A stretch of DNA of 33,335 nucleotides, taken from Flavobacteriales bacterium (GTDB taxonomy: Bacteria > Bacteroidota > Bacteroidia > Flavobacteriales_F > PHOS-HE28). The stretch lies in assembly GCA_016788285.1 (NCBI GenBank), contig JAEUSW010000296.1, forward strand, positions 1 through 33,335, read 5' to 3'. Positions 24,603 through 32,948 of this stretch are shown piece after piece. The translations under genes were made by a program, and so were the position numbers. Positions within the stretch are counted from its first letter, which is position 1, and the number at the start of each line of letters is the position of its first letter. The notes under the pieces were generated by a model. It saw nothing but the letters and a program-made list of their open reading frames with translations, did not search any database and was not told the DNA's origin.

Positions 24603-27600
24603 ATGACCTCCCTGAACCCCATCCTGCGCAGCCGCCCGACAGTGCTTGGTGCCCTCGCCACCCTGTGGCTGAGCAGCGCCACGGCCCAGGTGAACGGACC
24701 GATGCCGACCCTCGGCACGGACCTGTGGACCGGCTTCATGCAGAACGCCTACGGCGCCCAGGAGACCCGGTTGTACATCAGTGCACCCGCCGCCACCAGT
24801 GGCACGGTGAGCATTCCGCAGACCGGCTGGAGCCAGGCCTTCAGTGTTCCGGCCAATGGCGTGGTCCTGGTGAACGTGCCCACCACCGCCGAACACGTCG
24901 GTTCAGAGTCCGTGACCGGCAAGGGGGTGCGCATCATCGCCGCCGCTCCGGTGGCCGTTACGGCCGTCAGTTACCAGAGCTACACCCACGATGGCGCCCA
25001 AGTGCTCCCGGTGGAGGCCTTGGGCACGGACTACTTCGTGGAGGCCTACCGAGGGCTCCCGGGGTTCAACGAGTTCTACAAGAGCGAACTGCTCATCGTG
25101 GCCACCACCGATGACACGGAGGTGGAGATCACCCCCAGCGTGAACACGGCCGGCGGGCGTCCCGCCGGTGTCCCCTTCACGGTGACGCTGGATCAGGGAC
25201 AGACCTACCAGGTGCAATCGGCCCTTTCGTCGCTCGACCTCACCGGCACCCGCGTGCGCGCCACGGCGGCGAGCGGGCCGTGCCGACCCTTCGCGGTGCT
25301 GAGCGGCAGCATGTGCGCCAACGTGCCCGTGGGATGCCCGGCCTGCGATCACCTGGTGGAGCAGATGATCCCGCTTGAGCGCTGGGGCACCGAGTTCCAC
25401 ACCTTCCTGCCGACCGGAATCGCCAACGCGACCGTGCGGGTGCTCGCCGGCCAGAACGGCACGATCGTCACGGTGAACGGGGGTGCGCCCATCGCCCTCA
25501 ACGCGGGTCAATCCCACCAGGTCAATGGTCTGGCGGGCACCGCCTGCATCAACGCCACGGCACCGGTCTCGGTGGTCGTCATCTACGAAGGGTACAACTG
25601 CGCCAATGCCGGTGACCCGTCGATGGTGGTGATCGAGCCGGACGACCGCACCACGCAGTCCACCACGTTCAGCACGGTGAGCTCGCCCCAGATCACCGGG
25701 CACCGGGTGGAACTGGTCGTGCCCACGGCCGTGGTGGGCCAGGTGACCGTGGATGGCACAGCGGTGCCGGCCGGCAGCTTCACGGCCTTCGCCACCTGCC
25801 CCACCTGGTCGCATGCCAGCCGGACGATCACCGCGGGTACGCACCGCGTGTCCGCTCCGCAGGGCATCCATGTGTATGCCACCGGCTTCGGCACGGGCGA
25901 GAGCTACGCGTTCAACGCCAACGCCACGGTGGTGCCGGTGGTGGTGCAGGACTCGCTGCTGTGCGTGAACGGCCCGGTGACGCTGACGGCTCCGGAGCCG
26001 ATGGACAACCCGCAGTGGGAGGCCGCCAGTGCCCCGGGCGTTGTCCTGGCCACCGGGATGAGCTACTCCTTCACCCCCACCACGAACGATACCTACACCG
26101 TGTCCGGCACCGCCCCGGGCTCCACCTGCCCGCTGGAGTTCACCTTCCACGTGGGCATCCAGGTGCCTGTGACCGTGGAGGCCACGGCGGACGGAGCCAA
26201 CGCGGCCACCATCTGCCAATATCAACCCGTGCAGCTCGGCGCACAGCCCAGCCTGGACCCCAACGCCTACACGCTGAGCTGGACGCCGGCCGCCCTGGTG
26301 AGCGACCCCGCCATCCCCGATCCGGTGGCCTACCCGATGACCACCACGTGGTTCAAGCTGAACGTGACCAGTCCGCTGGGCTGTGGCAGCGCCACGGACA
26401 GTGTCCTCGTCCAAGTGACCCCGAACACCGTGCACAGCGTGGAGGCCACCACGGCCGACAGCATCATCTGCCTGGGCGATCCCGTGCAGCTCGGCACACG
26501 CACGCAGCGGGTGATCGCCTTCGACCCCCTGAACAGCGGCACCTCGGCCCTGTGGGCCCAGGTGCAGGGCGGTGCGGTGAGCGGCGCCTGCGGTGCGGTC
26601 AACGGCAACGCGCTTCTGTTCAACGCCGCAGGCACCCGTCAGGCGCGCACGACCCCCATCAACGTGCCCCAGGGCGGCAGCCTGGTCTTCAGCCTGATGA
26701 TCTCCGCCGGCACCGCTCCCTGCGACGGTGCCGAGCCGGGCGAGGACGTGGTGGTGGAGTACAGCCTGAACGGCGTGGCCTGGACGGTGTTCCACACGCT
26801 GAACGAGTCGCAGTATCCGGCCTTCACCCCGATCACGCTCGCCATCCCGCCCGCCGCCTGGTCGGCCGCCACGCACTTCCGCTGGCGCCAGCTGGCCAAC
26901 AGCGGGGCCGCGCAGGACGTGTGGGCGCTTGACAACGTGACGCTGACCCGCGTGGACAATACCGGTGTGCCGCTGCTCTGGTCGCCGGGCGCCACGCTCA
27001 ACGACCCGACCAGCCCAAGCCCGCTGGCCACGCCGCCTGCGGACACCTGGTACACGGTGCAGGCCACCGGTGGGACCGGCTGCACGTTCAGCGACCCCGT
27101 GTTCGTGCAGGTGGCCCCGGCCTTCAGCATCAGTGCCGGCAACGATGTGCTCCTGTGCGGAAGCGGTCAGGCCCAGCTTCAGGCCACCGCCAGTTCGGGC
27201 CAGGGCATTCAATGGAGCTGGACACCGAACAACGGCAGCCTCAACAACACCGCCATCTCCGGGCCCCTGGCCAGCCCCGGAGCGACCACCACCTACACCG
27301 CCACGGCCATCAACAACGTGGGCTGCACGGCCAGTGATGCGGTCACGGTGACCGTGGGTCCGCAGCTGGGCCTCGTTCTCAGCGCGAGCGACCTCACCCT
27401 CTGCCAGGGAGAGAGCAGCCAGTTGAACGCGGTGCTGCAGGGGACCGGCACGCTTCAACTCCTGTGGAACAACGCGGGCAGCCTCAGCAGCGCCACCTCA
27501 CCGAACCCCGTGGCCACGCCGACCGGCACCACCACCTACACGGCGACCCTCACCGACACGCAGACCGGCTGCAGCACGCAGGCCTCGATCACGATCGCCG

Positions 27601-29606
27601 TGACCACGGCCTACACCATCGCCGCCACGGAGGACACCACGCTGTGCAATGCGCTCGGGTTCCAGCTCGACGTGCAGCACAACGTGCCCGCACCGTTCAG
27701 CATCGCCTGGACCCCCGCCTTCCTGCTCAACTCCGGGAGCATCGCCTCCCCGACGGTGATGGCCGACACCACGATGCTTTTCGAGGTGACCATCACCGAC
27801 GCGAACGGCTGTTCGGTCACCGACTCCGTGCGCATCACCGACGCGTTCGACAGCATGGTGAACCCGGTGAACATCGCGGGTTGCGCCGGCCAGACCCTGG
27901 TGTTGGACGCCGGCTTCCCGGGAAGCACGTATGCATGGACACACGGCCCGACCTCCCAGACCGTGCCGGTGACCACAACGGACACGTACGTGGTGGAGAT
28001 CACCGATGCCCAGGGATGCCAGACCACCAAGACCTTCAACGTCGTCCTGAACGCGCTGCCCGCGCTCGACCTGGGGCCCGACAGCCTGCTCTGCGGAGCA
28101 TCCGCCTTCATCATCCAGGCCAACAGCCCCGGCAACACGGTCGTGTGGGGGAATGGCAGCACCGGCCAGCAGTTCCAGGCCACCGGGAGCGGCACCTACA
28201 CCGCCACCGCGACGAGCCCCCAGGGTTGCGTGAGCACGGATGCGGTGACGCTCACCTTCGCGCCGATGCCCGTGGACCAGCTGCAGGACGTCACCGCATG
28301 CGCCACGAGCCCCGTGACGCTGGACGCGGGCAACGCCGGCAGCAGTTACCTGTGGAACACCAGCTCCACGGGCCAGTCGATCACGGTGACCACTGGCGGG
28401 CTGTACAGTGTGCTGGTGACGAATACCCAGGGTTGCACCGGCACGTTCGACGCCCTGGTCACGCTGGTGGCCCCTCCGGTGGTCGACCTGGGACCGGACA
28501 CCACCGTGTGCACCGGCACGGGCGTGGTCCTGGACGCCGGGAACCCCGGCAGCACCTACCTGTGGAGCACCGGGGCCGTCGCGCAGACCATTGCTCCGCT
28601 GCAGAGCGGCACCTACGGGGTCATCGTCACCAATACGGCCTGCCAGGCGTCGGACAGCGTGACGCTCACCGTGCTGCCCGGACCGGTGGATGCGCTGGTC
28701 GACGTCACCGAGTGCACCGGTGAACCCGTGCTCCTCGACGCGGGCAACCCTGGCGCCACCTTCGCCTGGAGCACCGGTGCCGTCACCCCCACCATCGCAC
28801 CCACCGCGGCCGGCACCTACACGGTGCTGGTGAGCACACCTCAGGGCTGCAGTGCATCGTTCAGCGCGGTGGTGACCTTCGTGCCTTGGCCCGTGGTGGA
28901 CCTCGGTCCGGACACGGCGCTCTGCCAAGGGGACGTATTGACGCTTGATGCCGGGAACCCGGGGACGACGTACACCTGGAGCACGGGGGCGGTCACACAC
29001 ACCATCGATGTGGTCCAGAACGGCACCTACAGCGTCACGGTGGACAACGGCCATTGCAGCGCGAGCGACGCGGTGGTGGCCGGATTCAATCCGCGGCCGA
29101 GCAGCCTGCCCGTACACCAGATCTTCACCTGTCTCGACGAGGAGCCGCACTATGTGGTGATCGACGCCGGCAATCCGGGATCCAGCTTCGGTTGGAGCTC
29201 GGGACAGACCTCCCAGATCATCCTGGCCGGTGCCTACGGCTGGTATTTCGTGGACATCACGAACACGTTCAACTGCGGGCTGCGCGATTCGGTGAGGGTG
29301 AACGAGTTCTGCCCTGCGAGCATCTATGTGCCCAACACCTTCACTCCCAACGCTGACGGCATCAACGACACCTGGGGCCCGGTGGGCAAGAACGTGGCCA
29401 CCCTGGAGCTCATCGTGTTCGACCGCTGGGGCGGGGTGCTCTGGCAGACCAACGACCCGATGGACCAATGGGACGGCACGGCCCATGGCGCCGAGGTACC
29501 CAACGAGGTCTACGTGTGGAAGATGCGCTACCGCTTCGTGGACGACGAGCAGGGGGGTGTGGGGATGGAGCAGGAGCGCATGGGCCACGTGACCATCATC
29601 CGCTGA
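24603..29606 (+). CDS. Giant T9SS surface protein B, paralog of the preceding gene
   Basis: A 1667-residue exported protein with the same architecture as its neighbour. The signal peptide MTSLNPILRSRPTVLGALAT is followed by LWLSSATAQ. Residues about 30-440 are the IgGFc-binding-like region (GTDLWTGFMQNAYG, VAVTAVSYQSYTHDG, LLIVATTDDTEVEIT, CRPFAVLSGSMCANVPVGC, CDHLVEQMIP). The reelin-like module lies at about 640-785, at the same position as in protein A. Seven repeats of 69-70 residues begin at about residue 1082, two more than in protein A. The tail (YVPNTFTPNADGINDTW, FDRWGGVLW, EVYVWKMRY, GHVTIIR) is a T9SS type B sorting domain. I chose the ATG at 24603 because it starts the signal peptide. 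The frame is open upstream to about 23514, but that part overlaps the first gene out of frame. Confidence 0.92.
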   Translation: MTSLNPILRSRPTVLGALATLWLSSATAQVNGPMPTLGTDLWTGFMQNAYGAQETRLYISAPAATSGTVSIPQTGWSQAFSVPANGVVLVNVPTTAEHVGSESVTGKGVRIIAAAPVAVTAVSYQSYTHDGAQVLPVEALGTDYFVEAYRGLPGFNEFYKSELLIVATTDDTEVEITPSVNTAGGRPAGVPFTVTLDQGQTYQVQSALSSLDLTGTRVRATAASGPCRPFAVLSGSMCANVPVGCPACDHLVEQMIPLERWGTEFHTFLPTGIANATVRVLAGQNGTIVTVNGGAPIALNAGQSHQVNGLAGTACINATAPVSVVVIYEGYNCANAGDPSMVVIEPDDRTTQSTTFSTVSSPQITGHRVELVVPTAVVGQVTVDGTAVPAGSFTAFATCPTWSHASRTITAGTHRVSAPQGIHVYATGFGTGESYAFNANATVVPVVVQDSLLCVNGPVTLTAPEPMDNPQWEAASAPGVVLATGMSYSFTPTTNDTYTVSGTAPGSTCPLEFTFHVGIQVPVTVEATADGANAATICQYQPVQLGAQPSLDPNAYTLSWTPAALVSDPAIPDPVAYPMTTTWFKLNVTSPLGCGSATDSVLVQVTPNTVHSVEATTADSIICLGDPVQLGTRTQRVIAFDPLNSGTSALWAQVQGGAVSGACGAVNGNALLFNAAGTRQARTTPINVPQGGSLVFSLMISAGTAPCDGAEPGEDVVVEYSLNGVAWTVFHTLNESQYPAFTPITLAIPPAAWSAATHFRWRQLANSGAAQDVWALDNVTLTRVDNTGVPLLWSPGATLNDPTSPSPLATPPADTWYTVQATGGTGCTFSDPVFVQVAPAFSISAGNDVLLCGSGQAQLQATASSGQGIQWSWTPNNGSLNNTAISGPLASPGATTTYTATAINNVGCTASDAVTVTVGPQLGLVLSASDLTLCQGESSQLNAVLQGTGTLQLLWNNAGSLSSATSPNPVATPTGTTTYTATLTDTQTGCSTQASITIAVTTAYTIAATEDTTLCNALGFQLDVQHNVPAPFSIAWTPAFLLNSGSIASPTVMADTTMLFEVTITDANGCSVTDSVRITDAFDSMVNPVNIAGCAGQTLVLDAGFPGSTYAWTHGPTSQTVPVTTTDTYVVEITDAQGCQTTKTFNVVLNALPALDLGPDSLLCGASAFIIQANSPGNTVVWGNGSTGQQFQATGSGTYTATATSPQGCVSTDAVTLTFAPMPVDQLQDVTACATSPVTLDAGNAGSSYLWNTSSTGQSITVTTGGLYSVLVTNTQGCTGTFDALVTLVAPPVVDLGPDTTVCTGTGVVLDAGNPGSTYLWSTGAVAQTIAPLQSGTYGVIVTNTACQASDSVTLTVLPGPVDALVDVTECTGEPVLLDAGNPGATFAWSTGAVTPTIAPTAAGTYTVLVSTPQGCSASFSAVVTFVPWPVVDLGPDTALCQGDVLTLDAGNPGTTYTWSTGAVTHTIDVVQNGTYSVTVDNGHCSASDAVVAGFNPRPSSLPVHQIFTCLDEEPHYVVIDAGNPGSSFGWSSGQTSQIILAGAYGWYFVDITNTFNCGLRDSVRVNEFCPASIYVPNTFTPNADGINDTWGPVGKNVATLELIVFDRWGGVLWQTNDPMDQWDGTAHGAEVPNEVYVWKMRYRFVDDEQGGVGMEQERMGHVTIIR
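27846..29310 (+). repeat. Seven tandem Ig/PKD-like repeats in surface protein B, with a two-unit duplication
   Basis: Units start at 27846, 28056, 28266, 28473, 28680, 28887 and 29094 (periods 210, 210, then 207 four times). Units 3 and 5 share PVDxLxDVTxC and QGC endings, and units 4 and 6 share PVVDLGPDTxxC and a shorter second half. So 28266-28679 and 28680-29093 (414 bases each) look like a duplicated two-unit module. Confidence 0.85.
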
Positions 29607-29610
29607 CCGC

Positions 29611-30390
29611 TCAAAGCCGCAGGTCGAAGTCATCGGCCTCCAGCGCCACGGGGAACTTGGCGCGGAAGTCCTCAAGGCCCGCACGGTCGAGGGTGGTCGT
29701 CAGGACCCCTTCCAGGGATGGCTCCACGGCGGTCTGCGCGGCTCCGCGGGGATCGATCACCACGCTGTCCCCGCTGTAGTGGATGCCCTTGCCGTCCATG
29801 CCCACCCGGTTGACCCCTGCCACATAGCACTGGTTCTCGATGGCGCGTGCGATGAGCAACTGGCTCCAGGGGAAGCGGCGGGCCTCGGGCCAGTTGGCCA
29901 CGTAGAGGATCGCATCATAGTCTCCCCGGTTCCTCGCGAACACCGGAAAGCGCAGATCGAAACAGATCTGCAGAAGGATGCGCCAGCCGCGCCATTCGAC
30001 CACCACCCGTTCCCGACCTGCACTGTAGTGCTCCGTTTCGTTGGCGAACCGGAAGAGATGGCGCTTATCGTAGGTGGCGACCCGTCCCTCCGGTGTCACG
30101 AACAACCCGCGGTTGTAGCACTCTCCCGCCTCCTGGATGATCACACTGCCGTAGAGGGCCGCGTCCAGTGCGCGGGCCTGTTCGCGCATCCACCGCACCG
30201 TGGCGCCGTCCATGGTCTCGGCCAGCTCGATGCTACGCATGCTGAAGCCGGTGGTGAACATCTCGGGCAGCACGATGAGGTCGGTCGCGCCCCGGAGCGG
30301 GGCCATGACCTCTTGGAACTGGGAGCGGTTGGCTGCCGCATCCTCCCAGTGGAGCATGCGTTGCACAAGGGTGATCTTCAGATCTCGCAT
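29611..30390 (-). CDS. Nitrilase-family omega-amidase (YafV/Nit2 type)
   Basis: A 259-residue cytoplasmic carbon-nitrogen hydrolase. The catalytic triad is complete: Glu43 in VLPEMFTTGFSM, Lys109 in TYDKRHLFRFANE and Cys143 in LLQICFDLRFPVFARN. The start MRDLKITLVQ and the sequence ANWPEARRFPWSQLLIARAIENQ are typical of the YafV/Nit2 branch, which hydrolyses alpha-ketoglutaramate and alpha-ketosuccinamate, the products of glutamine or asparagine transamination. The ATG at 30388-30390 overlaps the end of the aminotransferase gene by 13 bases, so the two are co-translated. The pair would run the glutaminase II (transaminase plus omega-amidase) route, helping keto-acid salvage such as 2-keto-4-methylthiobutyrate to methionine. 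It converges on surface protein B with a 4-base gap and no terminator. Confidence 0.9.
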   Translation of the reverse strand: MRDLKITLVQRMLHWEDAAANRSQFQEVMAPLRGATDLIVLPEMFTTGFSMRSIELAETMDGATVRWMREQARALDAALYGSVIIQEAGECYNRGLFVTPEGRVATYDKRHLFRFANETEHYSAGRERVVVEWRGWRILLQICFDLRFPVFARNRGDYDAILYVANWPEARRFPWSQLLIARAIENQCYVAGVNRVGMDGKGIHYSGDSVVIDPRGAAQTAVEPSLEGVLTTTLDRAGLEDFRAKFPVALEADDFDLRL

Positions 30391-31520
30391 AGCTTGTCGA
30401 TGGCCTCGTCCAGTGTCTCATCCCGTTTGGCGAAGCAGAAGCGAAGGATGCGCTGCTCCGGTGGTGGCTCCTTGTAGAAGACGCTGATGGGGATGGCGGC
30501 CACCCCGAACTCACGGGCGAGGCGCTTGGCGAACTCGGTGTCGGGCTCGTCGCTGATGGCGCTGTAGTCGGCGAGCTGGAAGTAGCTGCCCTCGCAGGCC
30601 AGGGGCTCGAAACGCGAAGCGTGCAGGCCGATGAGGAAACGGTCCCGCTTGGCCTCGTAGAACGACGACACCCCCTCGTAGTGGACGGGGTCCTTCAGGT
30701 ACGCGGCCAGGGCGTGCTGCACGGGGGTGCTGGCACTGAACACGTTGAACTGGTGCACCTTGCGGAACTCGGCCATCAGCGCCTTGGGGGCCAGCACGTA
30801 GCCCATCTTCCAGCCGGTGGTGTGGAACACCTTGCCGAAGCTGAACACCACGAAGGCCCGCTCGCGCAGCTCGGGGTACCGCACCACCGAGGCATGCGCC
30901 TCGTTCTCGAACACCAGGTGCTCGTACACCTCGTCGCTCAGCAGCAGGATGTCGGTGCCGCGCAGCAGGTCGGCGATGCGGCGCATCTCGGCATCGCGCA
31001 GGATCGTGCCGGCCGGGTTGTGCGGCGTGTTGATCATGAGCATGCGTGTGCGTGGCGTGATCGCCGCCTTCACCGCGTCGGCATCGAACTTCATGTTGCC
31101 CGCCAGCCGCACATGCACCGGTCTTCCGCCGAACAGTTCCACCGTGGGCGCATAGCAGTCGTACGCCGGGTCCACGATGATCACCTCATCGCCCGGTTGC
31201 ACGACTGCTCCAAGGGCGGTGAAGATCGCCTGTGTACCGCCGGAGGTCACCGTCACCTCGGTCTCCGGGTCGTACGCAAAGCCGTAAAGGCGCTGCACCT
31301 TGGCGGCGATCGCCTCGCGCAGGGCCGGCACGCCGGGCATGGGCGCGTACTGGTTGTGGCCATCGCGCATGGCCTGCTCCACCAGCTCGATCAGCGCCTC
31401 GTCGATGGGGAAATCGGGGAAGCCCTGGCTGAGGTTGATGGCGCCGCACTCGTGCGCGAGCTTGCTCATCACCGTGAAGATGGTGGTGCCCACGTGGGGG
31501 AGCTTGGAGGTGATCGCCAT
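30378..31520 (-). CDS. PLP aminotransferase, methionine/glutamine-transaminase-like (YbdL type)
   Basis: A 380-residue class I/II fold-type I aminotransferase. Visible landmarks are the N-terminal INLSQGFPDFP (28-38), QYAPMPGVPALREAIA (57-72), the glycine turn TSGGTQAIF (92-100), NTPHNPAG (164-171), SDEVYEHLVF (195-204) with Asp196, and the PLP lysine K230 in FVVFSFGKVFHTTGWKMGYV. These fit the YbdL/kynurenine-glutamine transaminase group, which accepts methionine, glutamine or aromatic donors. The adjacent omega-amidase makes glutamine or methionine recycling the best guess. The frame is open to 31613, but the ATG at 31518-31520 gives MAITSKLPHVGTTIF. A TAGTTTCG sequence 6 bases upstream resembles a -7 box. 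Confidence 0.9.
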   Translation of the reverse strand: MAITSKLPHVGTTIFTVMSKLAHECGAINLSQGFPDFPIDEALIELVEQAMRDGHNQYAPMPGVPALREAIAAKVQRLYGFAYDPETEVTVTSGGTQAIFTALGAVVQPGDEVIIVDPAYDCYAPTVELFGGRPVHVRLAGNMKFDADAVKAAITPRTRMLMINTPHNPAGTILRDAEMRRIADLLRGTDILLLSDEVYEHLVFENEAHASVVRYPELRERAFVVFSFGKVFHTTGWKMGYVLAPKALMAEFRKVHQFNVFSASTPVQHALAAYLKDPVHYEGVSSFYEAKRDRFLIGLHASRFEPLACEGSYFQLADYSAISDEPDTEFAKRLAREFGVAAIPISVFYKEPPPEQRILRFCFAKRDETLDEAIDKLCEI

Positions 31521-31582
31521 GTGGCACGAAACTACGCGACGACAGCGGTTGCCGATAAGGAACGAAGCTCCTGAGCGGTAAA

Positions 31583-31611
31583 GCGAAGGGCCGTCGATGA
31601 CGGTCCTTCGC
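31583..31611 (-). terminator. Hairpin ending the sdh-side transcript
   Basis: Arms 31583-31595 and 31599-31611 pair over 13 bases with one G-T wobble around a 3-base loop. It lies between the chimeric micro-ORF and the aminotransferase promoter region. The arm begins GCGAAGG, like the hairpin at 24502. Confidence 0.7.
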
Positions 31612-31631
31612 ACATGTAGTTGATGAGCGGA

Positions 31632-31715
31632 TCACTCCTTCGTCACCGCGGCCGCCAGCTTGCCCATCACCGTGAAGATCGTGGTGCCGACTTGGGGGAG
31701 TTTGCTCGGCCACAT
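31632..31715 (-). pseudogene. 27-codon chimeric remnant: aminotransferase N-terminus joined to SdhB C-terminus
   Basis: The minus strand from ATG 31713-31715 to TGA 31632-31634 encodes 27 residues. SKLPQVGTTIFTVMGKLA matches the aminotransferase N-terminus (SKLPHVGTTIFTVMSKLA, 16 of 18). It passes directly into AAVTKE-stop, matching the SdhB end (AATVTKE-stop, two base changes in the last nine codons). In the aminotransferase part five of the seven changed codons are synonymous. The ATG lies 5 bases after the lipoprotein stop, so it could still be translated. It is most simply the junction of an old tandem duplication, or the leftover of a deleted aminotransferase paralog. Confidence 0.75.
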
Positions 31716-31720
31716 ACCGT

Positions 31721-32179
31721 TCACTCCTTTTTGAACTGGTCAAATGTCAGTGCACGCAGGCGACCAAGGTCTCCGTCTTTGGGCCATCCATTTTGGGAGC
31801 CGTACTCCAAGGACTGCATGGTACCCAGACCGCCTCCGTAGAACTTGACCCGTACATAGTCACCCGCATAATCCGTGACCTCCTCCTCGCGAATTGTCGG
31901 CACATGCATCAAGCGTCGTGCGACCATCCAAATTGAATCCTGCACCTCTTGCGTCACAAACACTGCTTCATACCGACCCTTGGTCGGGTCTGAGGCACCC
32001 TTCTCCGGTTCAAATAAGGACAACGTATCTCGCAACGTGTCCAGGCTGATCGAAACGTTATTCCAGGTTACCATGAGCCCATCCCACTTGGGCTCGGGTG
32101 CTACATGTTGCTTCTCTTCGGGCAAAGGTGCAGCGCATGCCATCAACATCAGAAGGAACAGCAGAGGGAAGGCCTTCAT
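31721..32179 (-). CDS. Small lipoprotein of unknown function, lower GC than neighbours
   Basis: A 152-residue lipoprotein. The signal MKAFPLLFLLMLMAC has a clear lipobox (LMAC) with Cys15, followed by a short Pro/Glu linker (APLPEEKQHVAPEPKWDG). The rest is soluble, with SISLDTLRDTLSLFEP, RYEAVFVTQEVQDSIWMVARR and DYVRVKFYGGGLGTMQSLEYG. I do not recognise the family. Its GC is about 55% by hand count over 300 bases, against about 73% in a 60-base sample of sdhB, which hints at foreign or recently acquired origin. It starts 10 bases after the sdhB stop and is probably co-transcribed with it. It is not a usual member of a succinate dehydrogenase operon. Confidence 0.8.
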   Translation of the reverse strand: MKAFPLLFLLMLMACAAPLPEEKQHVAPEPKWDGLMVTWNNVSISLDTLRDTLSLFEPEKGASDPTKGRYEAVFVTQEVQDSIWMVARRLMHVPTIREEEVTDYAGDYVRVKFYGGGLGTMQSLEYGSQNGWPKDGDLGRLRALTFDQFKKE

Positions 32180-32189
32180 TACCCGGTGA

Positions 32190-32948
32190 TCACTCCTTCG
32201 TCACCGTCGCCGCCAGGTACTCGCGGTTCAGGCGGGCGATGTGCTCGAGGCTGATCTGCTTGGGGCATTCCACCTCGCAGGCGCCGGTGTTGCTGCAGTT
32301 GCCGAAACCTTCCTTGTCCATCTGCTCCACCATGGCCAGTGCTCGGCGCTTGGCCTCGGGGCGGCCCTGGGGCAGCAGGGAGAGCTGGCTCACCTTCGCC
32401 GCCACGAACAGCATGGCGCTGCCGTTGGGGCAGGTGGCCACGCAGGCGCCGCAGCCGATGCAGGTGGCCGCGTCAAAAGCCTTGTCGGCATCGTCCTTCG
32501 GGATGGGCACGGCGTTGCCGTCCACCAGATTGCCGCTGGTGTTCACGCTCACGAAGCCGCCGGCGGCCTGGATGCGGTCGAAGGCGTTGCGGTTCACGGC
32601 CAGGTCCTTGATCACGGGGAAGGCCGCGCTCTTCCATGGCTCCACGTAGATCGTGTCGCCGTCCTTGAACTTGCGCATGTGCAGCTGGCAGGTGGTGATA
32701 CCGCGGCCCGGGCCGTGCGCTTCGCCGTTGATGAAGAGGCTGCACATGCCGCAGATGCCCTCGCGGCAGTCGTGGTCGAACGCCACGGGCTCCTCCCCTT
32801 TGCGCACCAGCTCATCGTTCAGCACGTCGAGCATCTCCAGGAAGGACATGTCCTCCGAGACGTTGTTGACCGGGTAGTCCACGATGCGGCCCTTGTCGTT
32901 GGGACCGTTCTGGCGCCAGATCTTGAGGGTGAGCTTCATGTTGCCCAT
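32190..32948 (-). CDS. sdhB: Succinate dehydrogenase / fumarate reductase iron-sulfur subunit
   Basis: A 252-residue subunit of respiratory complex II that passes electrons from the flavoprotein to the membrane quinone site. The [2Fe-2S] ligands are at C61, C66, C69 ([10 protein letters not shown]) and C87. The [4Fe-4S] ligands are at C163, C166, C169 and C173 ([12 protein letters not shown]). The remaining cluster is in [14 protein letters not shown] (C218, C224, C228). It has the normal Bacteroidota length and sequence style. The ATG at 32946-32948 shares one base with the sdhA stop (TGATG), so translation is coupled. A second ATG at 32939 ([10 protein letters not shown]) is a possible alternative start. 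Confidence 0.94.
   Translation of the reverse strand: MGNMKLTLKIWRQNGPNDKGRIVDYPVNNVSEDMSFLEMLDVLNDELVRKGEEPVAFDHDCREGICGMCSLFINGEAHGPGRGITTCQLHMRKFKDGDTIYVEPWKSAAFPVIKDLAVNRNAFDRIQAAGGFVSVNTSGNLVDGNAVPIPKDDADKAFDAATCIGCGACVATCPNGSAMLFVAAKVSQLSLLPQGRPEAKRRALAMVEQMDKEGFGNCSNTGACEVECPKQISLEHIARLNREYLAATVTKE

Noticed and set aside
24903..27458. An 851-codon minus-strand open frame opposite surface protein B, with similar ones at 19837-21789, 22483-24465 and 27498-29684
   Set aside because: All lie opposite the strongly supported giant surface proteins and mirror their repeat pattern as low-complexity His/Arg/Gly/Val sequence. Stops are simply rare on that strand at this GC content.
31186..31743. 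A 185-codon minus-strand open frame spanning the aminotransferase 5' end and the upstream gap
   Set aside because: It is out of frame with the aminotransferase and crosses the terminator-like hairpin. Its apparent coding sequence is explained by the aminotransferase and the chimeric remnant in another frame.
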